Assembly (NCBI GenBank): GCA_964561105.1
Contig: CAZLOH010000032.1
Coordinates: forward strand, 1 to 64,000
Source: JADLHS01 sp964561105
GTDB taxonomy: Bacteria; Verrucomicrobiota; Verrucomicrobiia; Limisphaerales; JADLHS01
Length of the DNA: 64,000 bases
Direction: 5' to 3'
Positions 1 to 7,298 of the stretch are shown here, one piece after another. The first letter of the stretch is position 1; every line of letters begins with the position of its first letter. The position numbers and the translations under genes were made by a program. The notes under the pieces were generated by a model that saw only the letters and a program-made list of their open reading frames with translations, did not search any database and was not told the DNA's origin.

Positions 1-86
1 AGTGGATTGCCCAACGGCTGCACATGGGCACGCCGGGCCATGTCCACCATCTGCTGTATCAGCGCCGGAAGCGGCAGGCGAAATAA
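1..86 (+). pseudogene. C-terminal fragment of a REP-associated tyrosine transposase (RAYT)
   Basis: The frame beginning at base 3 reads WIAQRLHMGTPGHVHHLLYQ and ends at a TAA at 84-86. This matches the typical basic C-terminus of RAYT (Y1/Transposase_17 family) proteins, where a short helix with a xxxRLxMGT pattern closes the protein. Only the last 27 residues lie in the window, so the gene may be intact further left. Repeat copies start seven bases downstream, and an N-terminal fragment of the same family lies at 1431-1568, so this edge appears to be a rearranged RAYT neighbourhood. The family call is from recalled motifs. Confidence 0.55.
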
Positions 87-92
87 TATGCC

Positions 93-162
93 AAATATGT
101 CAATATCAAGAACTGACCCGTTCACGCAAAATATGTCAATATCAAGAACTGACCCGTTCACG
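93..162 (+). repeat. Two direct copies of a ~34-bp repeat (REP-like)
   Basis: AAATATGTCAATATCAAGAA followed by CTGACCCGTTCACG occurs at 93-126 and again at 129-162, with a period of 36 bp and identical sequence. An inverted copy with a partial second unit lies at 1361-1404. The copies sit beside RAYT transposase fragments. RAYT proteins characteristically act on short repeats next to their own genes, so these are candidate cognate repeats; that link is inference. Confidence 0.75.
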
Positions 163-300
163 TGTTGCCGTGTTTGGTACGCTTCTGAAGCCGAAGGCAT
201 ACCAGGAAGCGGCTATTCGGATTGCAATCACTTCTGAAGCCGCCAGGCGTGGTGTAGTCGTTTTTGTAGTGTCTGTACAATAAACAATTAGGAGTCTTAT

Positions 301-1167
301 ATGCCATTTTCTGAATCGCCTCTGGATATATGGACTGCCGCGAAGCATGGCCTTTTGAAGGAAGTCCAAGCATTCATCGCAGAAGGAGTCGCGGTTGGCG
401 CATGTGGAAAGGGAAAAGTGACGGCCCTTCATGAAGCCTCCGAAGCGGGGCAATTGGAAGTAGTTGCCTGGCTCCTTAAGCATGGCGCTGATCCGAATGC
501 GCGAACGATTCCGAATCCTGGAGAAAACGGAGGATACTCAGCTCTGCACCTCGCCGTCCAAAACGGACACGAAGAAGTCGCCAAACTGCTGCTGAAACAT
601 GGAGCTAAGATCAACGTCAAGATGAGCGATGGGGCAACGCCGTTGATGGTTGCGGCCGAGGTTGGTCGAATGGGACTGGTAGATATGTTGGTCAGCAGCG
701 GTGCAAGCCTAACTCTCCGAGGTCCGATGAAACACATTCCTTTTACGATGGCACTTGTTTCCGGTCACCTTGAAATCGCCCGTTACCTGTTGGAGAAGGG
801 GGCTGACGTTAACCATAGAACCGAGCCATTCAATGTTACTCCGATAATGTGGGCGGCTCTGGATAAGAACCTTGCTCACGTTGAATTCCTAATAAAAGCG
901 GGGGCTGAGTTCAATACGCAGGACGATCGCGGCCAAACAGCCTTGCATCACGCGGTGATTGGGGGAATTGCATGTGTAACAAAAACAACGTGCGAAGAGA
1001 AAAGAGAACATGTAGTTGAGAACAAGCCGCAGGATGCCATCGAGATCATAAAGCGGCTGCTCACCGCCGGTGCCGACTTCACAATAAGAGACAAAGACGG
1101 AATGAGCCCATTGGATTGGGCGAAAAAAGCACGAGCGCAAGACTTGGTCAAGCTCCTTGAGCCTTGA
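301..1167 (+). CDS. Ankyrin-repeat protein
   Basis: The 288-residue protein is almost entirely ankyrin repeats. Recurrent motifs such as TALHEASEAGQLEVVAWLLK, SALHLAVQNGHEEVAKLLLK, TPLMVAAEVGRMGLVDMLVS and TALHHAV are spaced about 33 residues apart, giving roughly seven repeats. No signal peptide or membrane segment is visible, so a cytoplasmic protein-binding role is likely. AGGAG at 290-294 lies 6 bases before the ATG and supports this start. The gene sits between a RAYT end and an RHS remnant. Ankyrin proteins are sometimes immunity proteins in polymorphic-toxin loci, so an orphan immunity role is possible but unproven. Its base composition is visibly less GC-rich than that of the window's housekeeping genes. 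Confidence 0.85.
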   Translation: MPFSESPLDIWTAAKHGLLKEVQAFIAEGVAVGACGKGKVTALHEASEAGQLEVVAWLLKHGADPNARTIPNPGENGGYSALHLAVQNGHEEVAKLLLKHGAKINVKMSDGATPLMVAAEVGRMGLVDMLVSSGASLTLRGPMKHIPFTMALVSGHLEIARYLLEKGADVNHRTEPFNVTPIMWAALDKNLAHVEFLIKAGAEFNTQDDRGQTALHHAVIGGIACVTKTTCEEKREHVVENKPQDAIEIIKRLLTAGADFTIRDKDGMSPLDWAKKARAQDLVKLLEP

Positions 1168-1392
1168 ATTAACGACCTGCGGGGATTCCGGGTCCGTGAC
1201 GGACGCCTTATGGACTTCACCATCGGCGAGACCAACCGGTTTGAGTATAACAACAATGACGCGGTGACGAGGTTTACGGACATCACCGGCGGGACGACCA
1301 ATCTGTTTGACGCGGCGGGGCGGCTGTGGGGCATTGATTACCCGAGTGGAGCGAGCGAAAACGGGTCAGTTCTAAAACGGGTCAGTTCTTGA
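1168..1392 (+). pseudogene. RHS/YD-repeat protein remnant
   Basis: The frame through this stretch encodes RHS-type repeats, for example FEYNNNDAVTRFTDITGG and TTNLFDAAGRLWGIDYPSG, the latter carrying the D-x-x-G-R-L pattern of YD repeats. It starts directly after the ankyrin stop codon without a convincing start of its own and runs into the inverted repeat at 1361-1404, where it is cut off. It is a fragment of a once much larger surface or toxin-delivery protein. A compact, apparently intact RHS toxin is present at 52808-54010. Confidence 0.6.
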
Positions 1393-1404
1393 TATTGACA
1401 TATT
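1361..1404 (-). repeat. Inverted copy of the 93-162 repeat
   Basis: Read on the minus strand, 1404-1378 gives AATATGTCAATATCAAGAAC then TGACCCG, followed by a second partial unit (AGAACTGACCCGT) that ends at 1361. This is the same element as the direct copies at 93-162 in opposite orientation. The two sets therefore bracket the ankyrin gene and the RHS remnant as inverted termini about 1.3 kb apart. Confidence 0.75.
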
Positions 1405-1430
1405 GGTTTGGGTGGCGCAATCTGCTGTGC

Positions 1431-1568
1431 ATGGCGCGCAAGCTGAGAGTGGAGTATCCCGGAGCGATCTATCACGTAATGAACCGGGGCGATCGGCGGG
1501 AGCCGATTTTCCGAGATGTCCAGGACTTGAACTCGTACAAGCCAACCAATGCACTGAGCGTGCCATGA
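1431..1568 (+). pseudogene. N-terminal fragment of a RAYT transposase
   Basis: ATG at 1431 opens a 45-residue frame beginning MARKLRVEYPGAIYHVMNRG, which is the characteristic N-terminus of REP-associated tyrosine transposases (pattern R-x-E-Y-P-G-A-x-Y-H-V/I-x-x-R-G-x-x-R). After DVQD the similarity stops and the frame ends at a TGA at 1566-1568. Full proteins are usually 150-300 residues, so the catalytic tyrosine and HUH motif are missing. It is a truncated relic beside the inverted repeat. Confidence 0.75.
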
Positions 1569-2170
1569 AATTTGCACTGGCGCAGGTGAGGCTCACCAGC
1601 CGCCGTAGATTCAGTTCCCGGGTTGTACTATTCACTTCGTGAAACGGCCTCGCCCGCTGAACCCTCTTAGCGAGGAAAGCGCGAACTACTCCAACAAAAC
1701 ATCCCAGCCCCATGCCTGCCTCCGAGGGTTTTCCTGGTCAAACAAGGACGCGGTTTGGCGAGTCTGTTCCAACTCAGCACGTCCAGTTCACAGTTGATCA
1801 GAGTGGCGACCACGCCAGTTATGCGTGCCAACTCTTTCGGATTCGCGTCGCACGACCAAGCATTTTCCGCAGAAATCTCCGCGCCCGCCCAAAACAAAAG
1901 CCGTCCCGCACGCCTGCATGCTTCCGAGCCTTGCCCGGTGGCTCGGAACAGTGGCGCATATCGGTCGCGGCGCAAGAAGCTGGAGCTTCACCTGAACCAG
2001 GCAGTGCTGTGGAGGACGGTTTCCGCTCACCCTTTCCCCTTCCGCAGGGGAGAGGGAGAAATCTCTGACTCCCTTCGTGCCCCTGCAAGAAAATGAGATG
2101 CGCCCGGCACGATCGTCCGGCTCGATTCCGGCTGGACGAAATCCGCCGGCCCGGCAATGATGCCTTGGCC
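1569..2170. other. Non-coding or decayed region
   Basis: I see no convincing gene here. Short overlapping open frames exist on both strands, but none has recognisable motifs or a credible start. The stretch probably contains decayed mobile or coding DNA next to the RAYT fragment. Its only clear structure is a GC-rich hairpin at 2030-2056, reported separately. Confidence 0.5.
2030..2056. repeat. Hairpin CCCTTTCCCCT / AGGGGAGAGGG
   Basis: The 11-base arms at 2030-2040 and 2046-2056 pair with one mismatch around a 5-base loop (TCCGC). No T-tract follows on either strand, so a rho-independent terminator is not supported. Pyrimidine/purine hairpins of this kind often recur as dispersed intergenic elements in bacterial genomes; only one copy was noticed here. 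Confidence 0.4.
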
Positions 2171-3157
2171 ATGACTTCTACTGTTTGGTTGCTGGCGATC
2201 TATTGCGGCTTCGTGTTGCTGGCCTCGCTGGCGGGCGGCTGGCTGCCCATCGTGGTTCACCTGACTCACACGCGATTGCAACTGGCCATCAGTCTGGTGT
2301 CCGGGTTGATGCTCGGCATCGCGTTGCTGCATTTTCTGCCCGACGCGGCGGAACAACTACACTCGCTCGAACGCACGATGACCTGGGTGTTGTCGGGATT
2401 TCTGGCGATGTTTTTTGTGCAACGCTTCTTCCATTTTCATCATCACGATCTGCCGGAGGGCGACCCGGAGGATTGTTGCCCGCACGAGCATGAAGGCGCG
2501 GACGGGCACGCGCACCATGCGCATACGCTGGCTGACAAATCGGCCAAGCAACTCTCGTGGGTGGGCACGGCGCTGGGGTTGACGCTCCATTCGTTGCTCG
2601 ACGGTCTCGCGCTGGCGGCAGCAGTGGCGGCCGGCTCGCGGGGTCATTCGGGGTTGGTGGGATTGGGCGTGGCGCTGGCGGTGATACTGCACAAGCCATT
2701 CGATGCGATGGCCGTCTCCACGTTGATGGCCTCGGGCGGGTCGTCGTCCGCAGCGCGGCATCTGATGAACGGGTTGTTCGCGCTGGCCACGCCGGTGGGG
2801 GTGGCGCTTTTTTATCTGGGCGCAAATCATTTTGCCGAATCCAACGCGGTGTTTGTGGGCTGCGCGCTGGCGTTCTGCGCCGGGAGCTTTTTGTGCATTG
2901 CCTGCAGCGACCTTCTGCCGGAACTCCAGTTCCATTCGCACGACCGGCTCAAACTTTCCGTCGCCTTGCTGGCCGGGGTCGCCGTGGCGGTGCTGATTGG
3001 ACGGTTCGAAGCCCTGGGCCACGACCACGGGCAGCCCGAGGCCAAACCGGGTCAAATTCCACGGGCGGATAGCCGGCATATTTCTCACGCAACTTGGAAT
3101 GATGTCACCTCGCCGCGCGGGGCACGCGGTCCACAAGCTTTGTTCGTCCAGTCCTGA
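2171..3157 (+). CDS. ZIP-family divalent metal transporter
   Basis: The protein of about 328 residues has an N-terminal block of hydrophobic helices, a long histidine-rich cytoplasmic-type loop (HFHHHD followed by HEHEGADGHAHHAHT), and a second helical block with the metal-pathway motif LGLTLHSLLDGLALAAAV, typical of ZIP helix IV (HSxxDG), and ALAVILHKPFDAMAVSTLM for helix V. It probably imports Zn, Fe or another divalent cation across the inner membrane. I chose the ATG at 2171 because the membrane region starts immediately after it; an upstream in-frame start at 2093 would add a charged, unconserved leader. The last ~45 residues after the final helix look unconserved. It is a single gene, apparently not operonic with atpB. 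Confidence 0.85.
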   Translation: MTSTVWLLAIYCGFVLLASLAGGWLPIVVHLTHTRLQLAISLVSGLMLGIALLHFLPDAAEQLHSLERTMTWVLSGFLAMFFVQRFFHFHHHDLPEGDPEDCCPHEHEGADGHAHHAHTLADKSAKQLSWVGTALGLTLHSLLDGLALAAAVAAGSRGHSGLVGLGVALAVILHKPFDAMAVSTLMASGGSSSAARHLMNGLFALATPVGVALFYLGANHFAESNAVFVGCALAFCAGSFLCIACSDLLPELQFHSHDRLKLSVALLAGVAVAVLIGRFEALGHDHGQPEAKPGQIPRADSRHISHATWNDVTSPRGARGPQALFVQS

Positions 3158-3159
3158 AG

Positions 3160-3178
3160 GCCGGGTTTCCAACCCGGC
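3160..3178 (+). terminator. Hairpin after the ZIP gene
   Basis: A perfect 8-bp GC-rich stem (GCCGGGTT/AACCCGGC) with a 3-base loop begins two bases after the stop codon. It lacks a following T-run, so it may be a factor-dependent end, an mRNA-stabilising structure or a dispersed motif. Confidence 0.35.
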
Positions 3179-3400
3179 GTCACGAGCGTCAAGCGTCCGG
3201 ACAGGGCAGGGGAGCGTAAGCTTCAGGTTCCAAACTCCACTGCCAGTCCAGTTCGGATACGAGCTGCGATTGGCAATGCTGGCTGGGTTTATCCAACCAT
3301 TTTGCCTGCGGCAAGCGGGTGGAATTCGGTGGCTGGCTAAAGCATTTCATAACGCGAAGTTAAACCGGAAGAATCGCCGAATTATCTCACAAAAAGACCT

Positions 3401-3416
3401 TGTGATTTTTTTCACC
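3401..3416. promoter_or_regulatory. CRP/FNR-like palindrome upstream of atpB
   Basis: TGTGA-TTTTTT-TCACC matches the CRP half-site layout TGTGA-N6-TCACA with one mismatch. It lies about 83 bases before the atpB start codon. A related 16-bp site lies before actA at 13892-13907. Function is inference from the motif alone. Confidence 0.35.
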
Positions 3417-3498
3417 GCGAGGCAACCTGCGCGTCCTTTCGTGGCCGGATGCGCGTGATCGCGCAGGGTGTGGCGACGATGCGTTTTTCAGAAACTCG

Positions 3499-4443
3499 AT
3501 GCGATTGCTTAAATTCATACTGGTGTACGCCTGGTTCATGGCGTGGCCGATGTTGTTGACTGCCGCGGATGTGGAGCCGGCAGCGCCGGTGGCCATATCG
3601 GTGGAGGGGGGTGCGGCGGGCGGTGAACACGCAGCCCATGCGGAACACGGCGTGTCCCAACAAGCCCAGGCGTTGTTCCAGAAGAATGGTTTGATCACCA
3701 ATTCCATGCTGGTGACCTGGATTGTGGCGGCCGGCCTGATCATCTTTGCGCGGATTGCCACCCGCAAGATCCAAGCGGTGCCGTCGGGCGTGCAGAATTT
3801 CTGGGAGTGGTTGGTTGAAAGCCTTTACGAATTTCTGGAAGGCATCATCGGCCCGGAACTGGTCAAGAAGACGTTCTGGTTTTTTGCCACCATCTTCATC
3901 TTCATCCTGTTCACGAACTGGTTCGGCTTGATTCCGGGCGTCGGCACGATCGGCTGGGGTGCGGCCGGGGAACATGAGTTTCAGGTGACGATCCCGCTGT
4001 TGCGCGGCGGCAATGCCGACTTGAACATGACGTTTGCCATGGCGATGGTTTTCATGGTGCTCTGGTTCATCTGGGCGCTTCAGGCCAATGGCGCGGGTGG
4101 GTTTCTGGCCCACTTGTTCGGCGCCAAGGGTGAGTCCACGGGAGTATTGCGGGTGCTGTTGGTCATCATCTTTTTCCTCGTGGGCATTCTCGAAGTGTTC
4201 TCGATTTCGTTCCGGCCGATTTCGCTGGGTTTCCGGTTGTATGGAAACGTGTACGCGGGGGAGAACATGCTGGAGGCCATGGCCAATCTGGTGCCGTCAC
4301 TCAAGTGGCTGCTGCCGGTGCCGTTTTATTTCATGGAATTGCTGGTCGGCGTGGTGCAGGCGCTGGTGTTCACCCTGTTGACCGCCGTGTTCACGATGCT
4401 GATCTGTCTGCACGAGGAAGGACACGAAAAGGCCCACCATTGA
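3499..4443 (+). CDS. atpB: ATP synthase F0 subunit a
   Basis: This is the membrane stator subunit that forms the proton half-channels against the c-ring. The 314-residue protein begins with a signal-like hydrophobic helix and a histidine-containing periplasmic stretch (GGEHAAHAEHG), then the usual five to six membrane helices. The conserved segment ISLGFRLYGNVYAGENMLEA contains the essential arginine (FRLYGN). It is longer than the E. coli protein (271) because of the N-terminal extension, which is common in several phyla. It is the first gene of the BEFHAGDC operon, with atpE starting 73 bases downstream. No atpI was found upstream. The ATG at 3499 gives a full N-terminal helix and is accepted, although no clear ribosome-binding site precedes it. 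Confidence 0.95.
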   Translation: MRLLKFILVYAWFMAWPMLLTAADVEPAAPVAISVEGGAAGGEHAAHAEHGVSQQAQALFQKNGLITNSMLVTWIVAAGLIIFARIATRKIQAVPSGVQNFWEWLVESLYEFLEGIIGPELVKKTFWFFATIFIFILFTNWFGLIPGVGTIGWGAAGEHEFQVTIPLLRGGNADLNMTFAMAMVFMVLWFIWALQANGAGGFLAHLFGAKGESTGVLRVLLVIIFFLVGILEVFSISFRPISLGFRLYGNVYAGENMLEAMANLVPSLKWLLPVPFYFMELLVGVVQALVFTLLTAVFTMLICLHEEGHEKAHH

Positions 4444-4516
4444 CTTTAAGAATTTCAGCGGCTTGTCCGTGTTCAGTCGCGGGAGTCGTTGAGAACAAAC
4501 GAAAGGATAGACAACT

Positions 4517-4732
4517 ATGTTAATGCCCATGTTAGCGGAAGTAAGTGGCAACCTGCACGTCGGTCTGGCGGCCCTGGGGGGTGCGCTCGGCGTCGGTTTG
4601 ATCGGTATGAAGGCGTCGGACGCCGTCGGTCGCAACCCCGGCGCTTCCACCAAGATTCTGGTGCAATCCATCTTGGCCATCGCGTTCGCGGAAGCCATTG
4701 TGTTCTACGCGCTCTTCCTCGTGAAGGGCTAG
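4517..4732 (+). CDS. atpE: ATP synthase F0 subunit c
   Basis: The 71-residue hairpin protein forms the rotor ring. Helix 1 has the glycine repeat GGALGVGLIG, the polar loop is RNPG instead of the usual RQP, and helix 2 carries the ion-binding glutamate E59 in AFAEAIVFY. The residues typical of Na+-binding rings (an extra Gln in helix 1 and an EST/ESxxxY pattern) are absent, so protons are the likely coupling ion; this is inferred. AAGGA at 4503-4507 precedes the ATG at 4517 by nine bases. A strong hairpin follows at 4741-4764, before atpF. Confidence 0.95.
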   Translation: MLMPMLAEVSGNLHVGLAALGGALGVGLIGMKASDAVGRNPGASTKILVQSILAIAFAEAIVFYALFLVKG

Positions 4733-4740
4733 TGACCTGG

Positions 4741-4764
4741 GTGCGGGGCCGGATGGCCCCGCAC
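4741..4764 (+). promoter_or_regulatory. Intercistronic hairpin between atpE and atpF
   Basis: A perfect 10-bp stem, GTGCGGGGCC / GGCCCCGCAC, with a GGAT loop sits eight bases after the atpE stop codon and 25 bases before atpF. There is no T-tract, so it is not a standard terminator. A structure here would protect the upstream atpE message from 3' decay and help supply the excess of c subunits needed for the ring; that role is inference. Confidence 0.6.
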
Positions 4765-4789
4765 TTGGTCTGAACCGCCATTCGATTTT

Positions 4790-5344
4790 ATGAATCAGCT
4801 CATTTTGTTTGCCAACATCGGCTCCGACCTGATCGAGACCGGGAAGGACACGGCGCAGCGTTTTGGGGTGGACTGGCCGCACTTTGTGGCGCAGGTCATC
4901 AGCTTTTGCATCGTGGCCGGGTTGCTGTACAAGTTCGCCTACCAGCCGATTCTGAAGGTGCTGGAGGAACGGCGGGGAAAGATCGCCGAAAGCCTGGCCA
5001 ACGCCGAGAAGATCAAACAGGAACTGGCCAACGCCCAGGCGAAGGCCCAGGAGGTTTTGAATTCCGCCAATGCCCAGGGGAACAAGTTGATCGAGGAGGC
5101 CCGGGTTTCGGCGGCCAAGGTGTTGGAAGTCGAGTCGCAGAAGGCCATCGCCACGGCGAATGACATCGTGACCAAGGCCCGGCAGGCGAGCGAGGCGGAA
5201 CTTATGCGAATGAAGGCCGAGTTGCGCAAGGAAGTCGGCCGGCTGGTGGTGGCCACGAGCGCGAAAGTCACCGGCGGCATACTGACCGCCGAACAGCAGA
5301 ACCGGCTGGCGGAGGATACGACCAAGCAGTTGGCGAGCAACTAA
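4790..5344 (+). CDS. atpF: ATP synthase F0 subunit b
   Basis: Subunit b is the peripheral stalk linking the membrane stator to F1. The 184-residue protein has one N-terminal membrane helix (VAQVISFCIVAGLLYKFAY), the conserved P-I-L-x-x-L-E-E-R-R-x-K-I turn, then a long charged alanine-rich helix rich in coiled-coil heptads (for example ANAEKIKQELANAQAKAQEV). Length and layout are normal for the family. Its TAA overlaps the atpH start codon by one base (TAATG), so the two genes are translationally coupled. Only one b subunit is encoded; there is no separate b'. Confidence 0.93.
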   Translation: MNQLILFANIGSDLIETGKDTAQRFGVDWPHFVAQVISFCIVAGLLYKFAYQPILKVLEERRGKIAESLANAEKIKQELANAQAKAQEVLNSANAQGNKLIEEARVSAAKVLEVESQKAIATANDIVTKARQASEAELMRMKAELRKEVGRLVVATSAKVTGGILTAEQQNRLAEDTTKQLASN

Positions 5345-5736
5345 TGAAGATCAGCAAACAGGCGCGGCGCGACGGCAAGGCGTTGTTCAACACTTGCAAG
5401 GTCAACGGCGCGCTGGAGGAGAACCGCGTGCGCCAGGCCGTGAGCGCGGTCATCGCGCAGAAGCCGCGTGGATACGTGGGGCTGCTGGAACATTTCCAAC
5501 GGCTCGTGAAGCTGGACCTCGAGCGACGGTCGGCGCGGGTGGAAAGCGCGGCCCCGCTGACGGAAGAACTGGCGACCTCAGTCAAGGCCGAACTGGCCTG
5601 GCGGTATGGTCAGAATCTGAACGTCACCTTCGCGGTCAACCAGGACTTGATCGGTGGGTTGCGGGTGAAGGTGGGCAGCGATGTTTTTGACGGCAGTGTG
5701 AAGGCGCGATTGGACGCGCTGGCCGAGAGCATTTGA
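5344..5736 (+). CDS. atpH: ATP synthase F1 subunit delta, short form
   Basis: The protein occupies the delta position between atpF and atpA and carries the family's C-terminal signature DLIGGLRVKVGSDVFDGSVK, ending in an LDAL helix. At 130 residues it is clearly shorter than the usual 170-185. The shortening lies in the N-terminal helical domain that binds the tip of alpha, while the part that contacts subunit b is kept. It starts at the ATG overlapping the atpF stop codon, and no upstream extension is possible without running into atpF. It may still function as the stator connector with a reduced N-domain. Confidence 0.85.
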   Translation: MKISKQARRDGKALFNTCKVNGALEENRVRQAVSAVIAQKPRGYVGLLEHFQRLVKLDLERRSARVESAAPLTEELATSVKAELAWRYGQNLNVTFAVNQDLIGGLRVKVGSDVFDGSVKARLDALAESI

Positions 5737-5747
5737 ATTGAACATTT

Positions 5748-7280
5748 ATGAGCAATCTATTGCAGGAAATTGAAGCGCAGATCGCGGGCGTAAAGACGCA
5801 GGTCAACCGGCAGAACGTCGGCGTCGTCCGGGAATGTTCCGACGGCGTCGCGAAGATCGAAGGGCTGACCGACGCGATGGCCAATGAGATGCTGGACTTT
5901 GGCGGAGGCGTCATCGGCCTCGCGCTCAACCTCGAAGAGACTGAAGTCGGCGCGATCATCCTCGGCGATTACCTCAGCGTGCATGAAGGCTCGGAGGTCA
6001 AGACCACCGGCAAGTTGCTCTCCGTGCCCGTGGGCACGGGCTTGCTGGGGCGGGTCGTGGATTGTCTCGGGCGTCCGGTGGATGGCAAGGGGCCGATAAA
6101 GGAGACGGCATTTTATCCGGTGGAAAAAATTGCGCCCGGCATCATCAAGCGCAAATCCGTCAGCCAGCCGGTGCAGACCGGCATCATGGCGATTGACGCT
6201 ATGATTCCGATTGGCCGCGGCCAGCGCGAGTTGATCATCGGCGACCGTTCGACGGGCAAGACCACGATTGGCGTGGACACGATGATCAATCAGGCGCGCA
6301 TGAACAAAGTCGGGCGCGAGTCGGGCGACAAGGCGTTCCGGCCAGTCTATAACATTTACGTGGCCATCGGCCAGAAACAGTCGAACGTGGCCCGGGTCAT
6401 TGCGGAACTGGAAAAGGCCGGGGCGCTGGCCGACACCATCGTGGTGGTGGCGGCCGCTTCCGACTCGGCTGCCAACCAGTATCTCGCACCGTTCGCCGGC
6501 GCTTCCATGGGTGAATGGTTCATGGACAACGGCATGGATGCGCTGATTATTTACGATGATCTTTCCAAACAAGCGACGGCCTATCGCCAGGTTTCGCTCG
6601 TCCTGAAGCGTCCGTCGGGTCGCGAGGCGTATCCGGGCGACGTGTTTTATCTGCACAGCCGTCTGCTCGAACGTTCCGCGCGCGTGGGGGAGAAGTACGG
6701 CAATGGTTCGCTCACCGCCCTGCCGATCATCGAGACGCAGGCGGGCGACGTATCGGCGTATATTCCCACGAACGTGATTTCAATCACCGACGGCCAGATT
6801 TATCTGGAAACGGATTTGTTCTATCAAGGTGTGCGCCCGGCCGTGTCCGTCGGTCTCTCGGTGAGTCGCGTCGGTTCGGCGGCGCAGATCAAGGCGATGA
6901 AGCAGGTGGCCGGTCGGATCAAGGGCGACCTGGCGCAATTCCGGGAACTCGCGGCCTTCGCGCAATTCGGTTCGGACCTCGATGCGAAGACGCAGGGCAT
7001 TCTCGAACGCGGCAAGCGCGTGGTGGAGATTTTCAAGCAACCGCAATTCGATCCCATTCCCGTGGAGGTGCAGATCGCGGTCCTCTGGGCGGTGCAGAAT
7101 AACTTCTTCGACGACGTGGCCGTTGAGAAGGTGAAGGATTGCCAGGGCAAGCTGGTGGATTTCCTGAACACGCGGAAGGCCGGCTTGCTCACGAAGATCC
7201 GCGCCGAGAAGGCCATCAGTGAAGGCCTGGCGGGTGAGTTGAAGGCGGCCGTAACCGAGTTCAAGCAGACCTATCGTTAA
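5748..7280 (+). CDS. atpA: ATP synthase F1 subunit alpha
   Basis: The 510-residue protein is the regulatory nucleotide-binding subunit of F1. It has an N-terminal beta-barrel, the P-loop GDRSTGKTTIGVDT, the stretch ALIIYDDLSKQATAYRQVSL, and the signature PGDVFYLHSRLLERSA with its conserved arginine finger downstream (VSVGLSVSRVGSAAQ). Length and motif order are normal. It starts 11 bases after atpH. Uniquely in this operon, atpG does not follow directly: an ORF6N-domain gene begins 18 bases after the atpA stop codon. Confidence 0.97.
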   Translation: MSNLLQEIEAQIAGVKTQVNRQNVGVVRECSDGVAKIEGLTDAMANEMLDFGGGVIGLALNLEETEVGAIILGDYLSVHEGSEVKTTGKLLSVPVGTGLLGRVVDCLGRPVDGKGPIKETAFYPVEKIAPGIIKRKSVSQPVQTGIMAIDAMIPIGRGQRELIIGDRSTGKTTIGVDTMINQARMNKVGRESGDKAFRPVYNIYVAIGQKQSNVARVIAELEKAGALADTIVVVAAASDSAANQYLAPFAGASMGEWFMDNGMDALIIYDDLSKQATAYRQVSLVLKRPSGREAYPGDVFYLHSRLLERSARVGEKYGNGSLTALPIIETQAGDVSAYIPTNVISITDGQIYLETDLFYQGVRPAVSVGLSVSRVGSAAQIKAMKQVAGRIKGDLAQFRELAAFAQFGSDLDAKTQGILERGKRVVEIFKQPQFDPIPVEVQIAVLWAVQNNFFDDVAVEKVKDCQGKLVDFLNTRKAGLLTKIRAEKAISEGLAGELKAAVTEFKQTYR

Positions 7281-7298
7281 GGCAACCCACGCCCGCAC

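Larger units (their letters stand above)
3158..3498. other. Intergenic region upstream of the ATP synthase operon
   Basis: No gene is supported between the ZIP transporter and atpB. The region holds a short hairpin at 3160-3178 (GCCGGGTT-TCC-AACCCGGC) right after the ZIP stop codon, which may end that transcript although no T-tract follows, and a CRP-like palindrome at 3401-3416. The operon promoter should lie here, but no strong -35/-10 pair was seen. Confidence 0.55.

Noticed and set aside
3387..3411. A possible rho-independent terminator (TCACAA...TTGTGA plus T-run) before atpB
   Set aside because: The stem is only six weak base pairs, and the T-run overlaps the CRP-like palindrome, so the same bases are better described as a candidate regulatory site.
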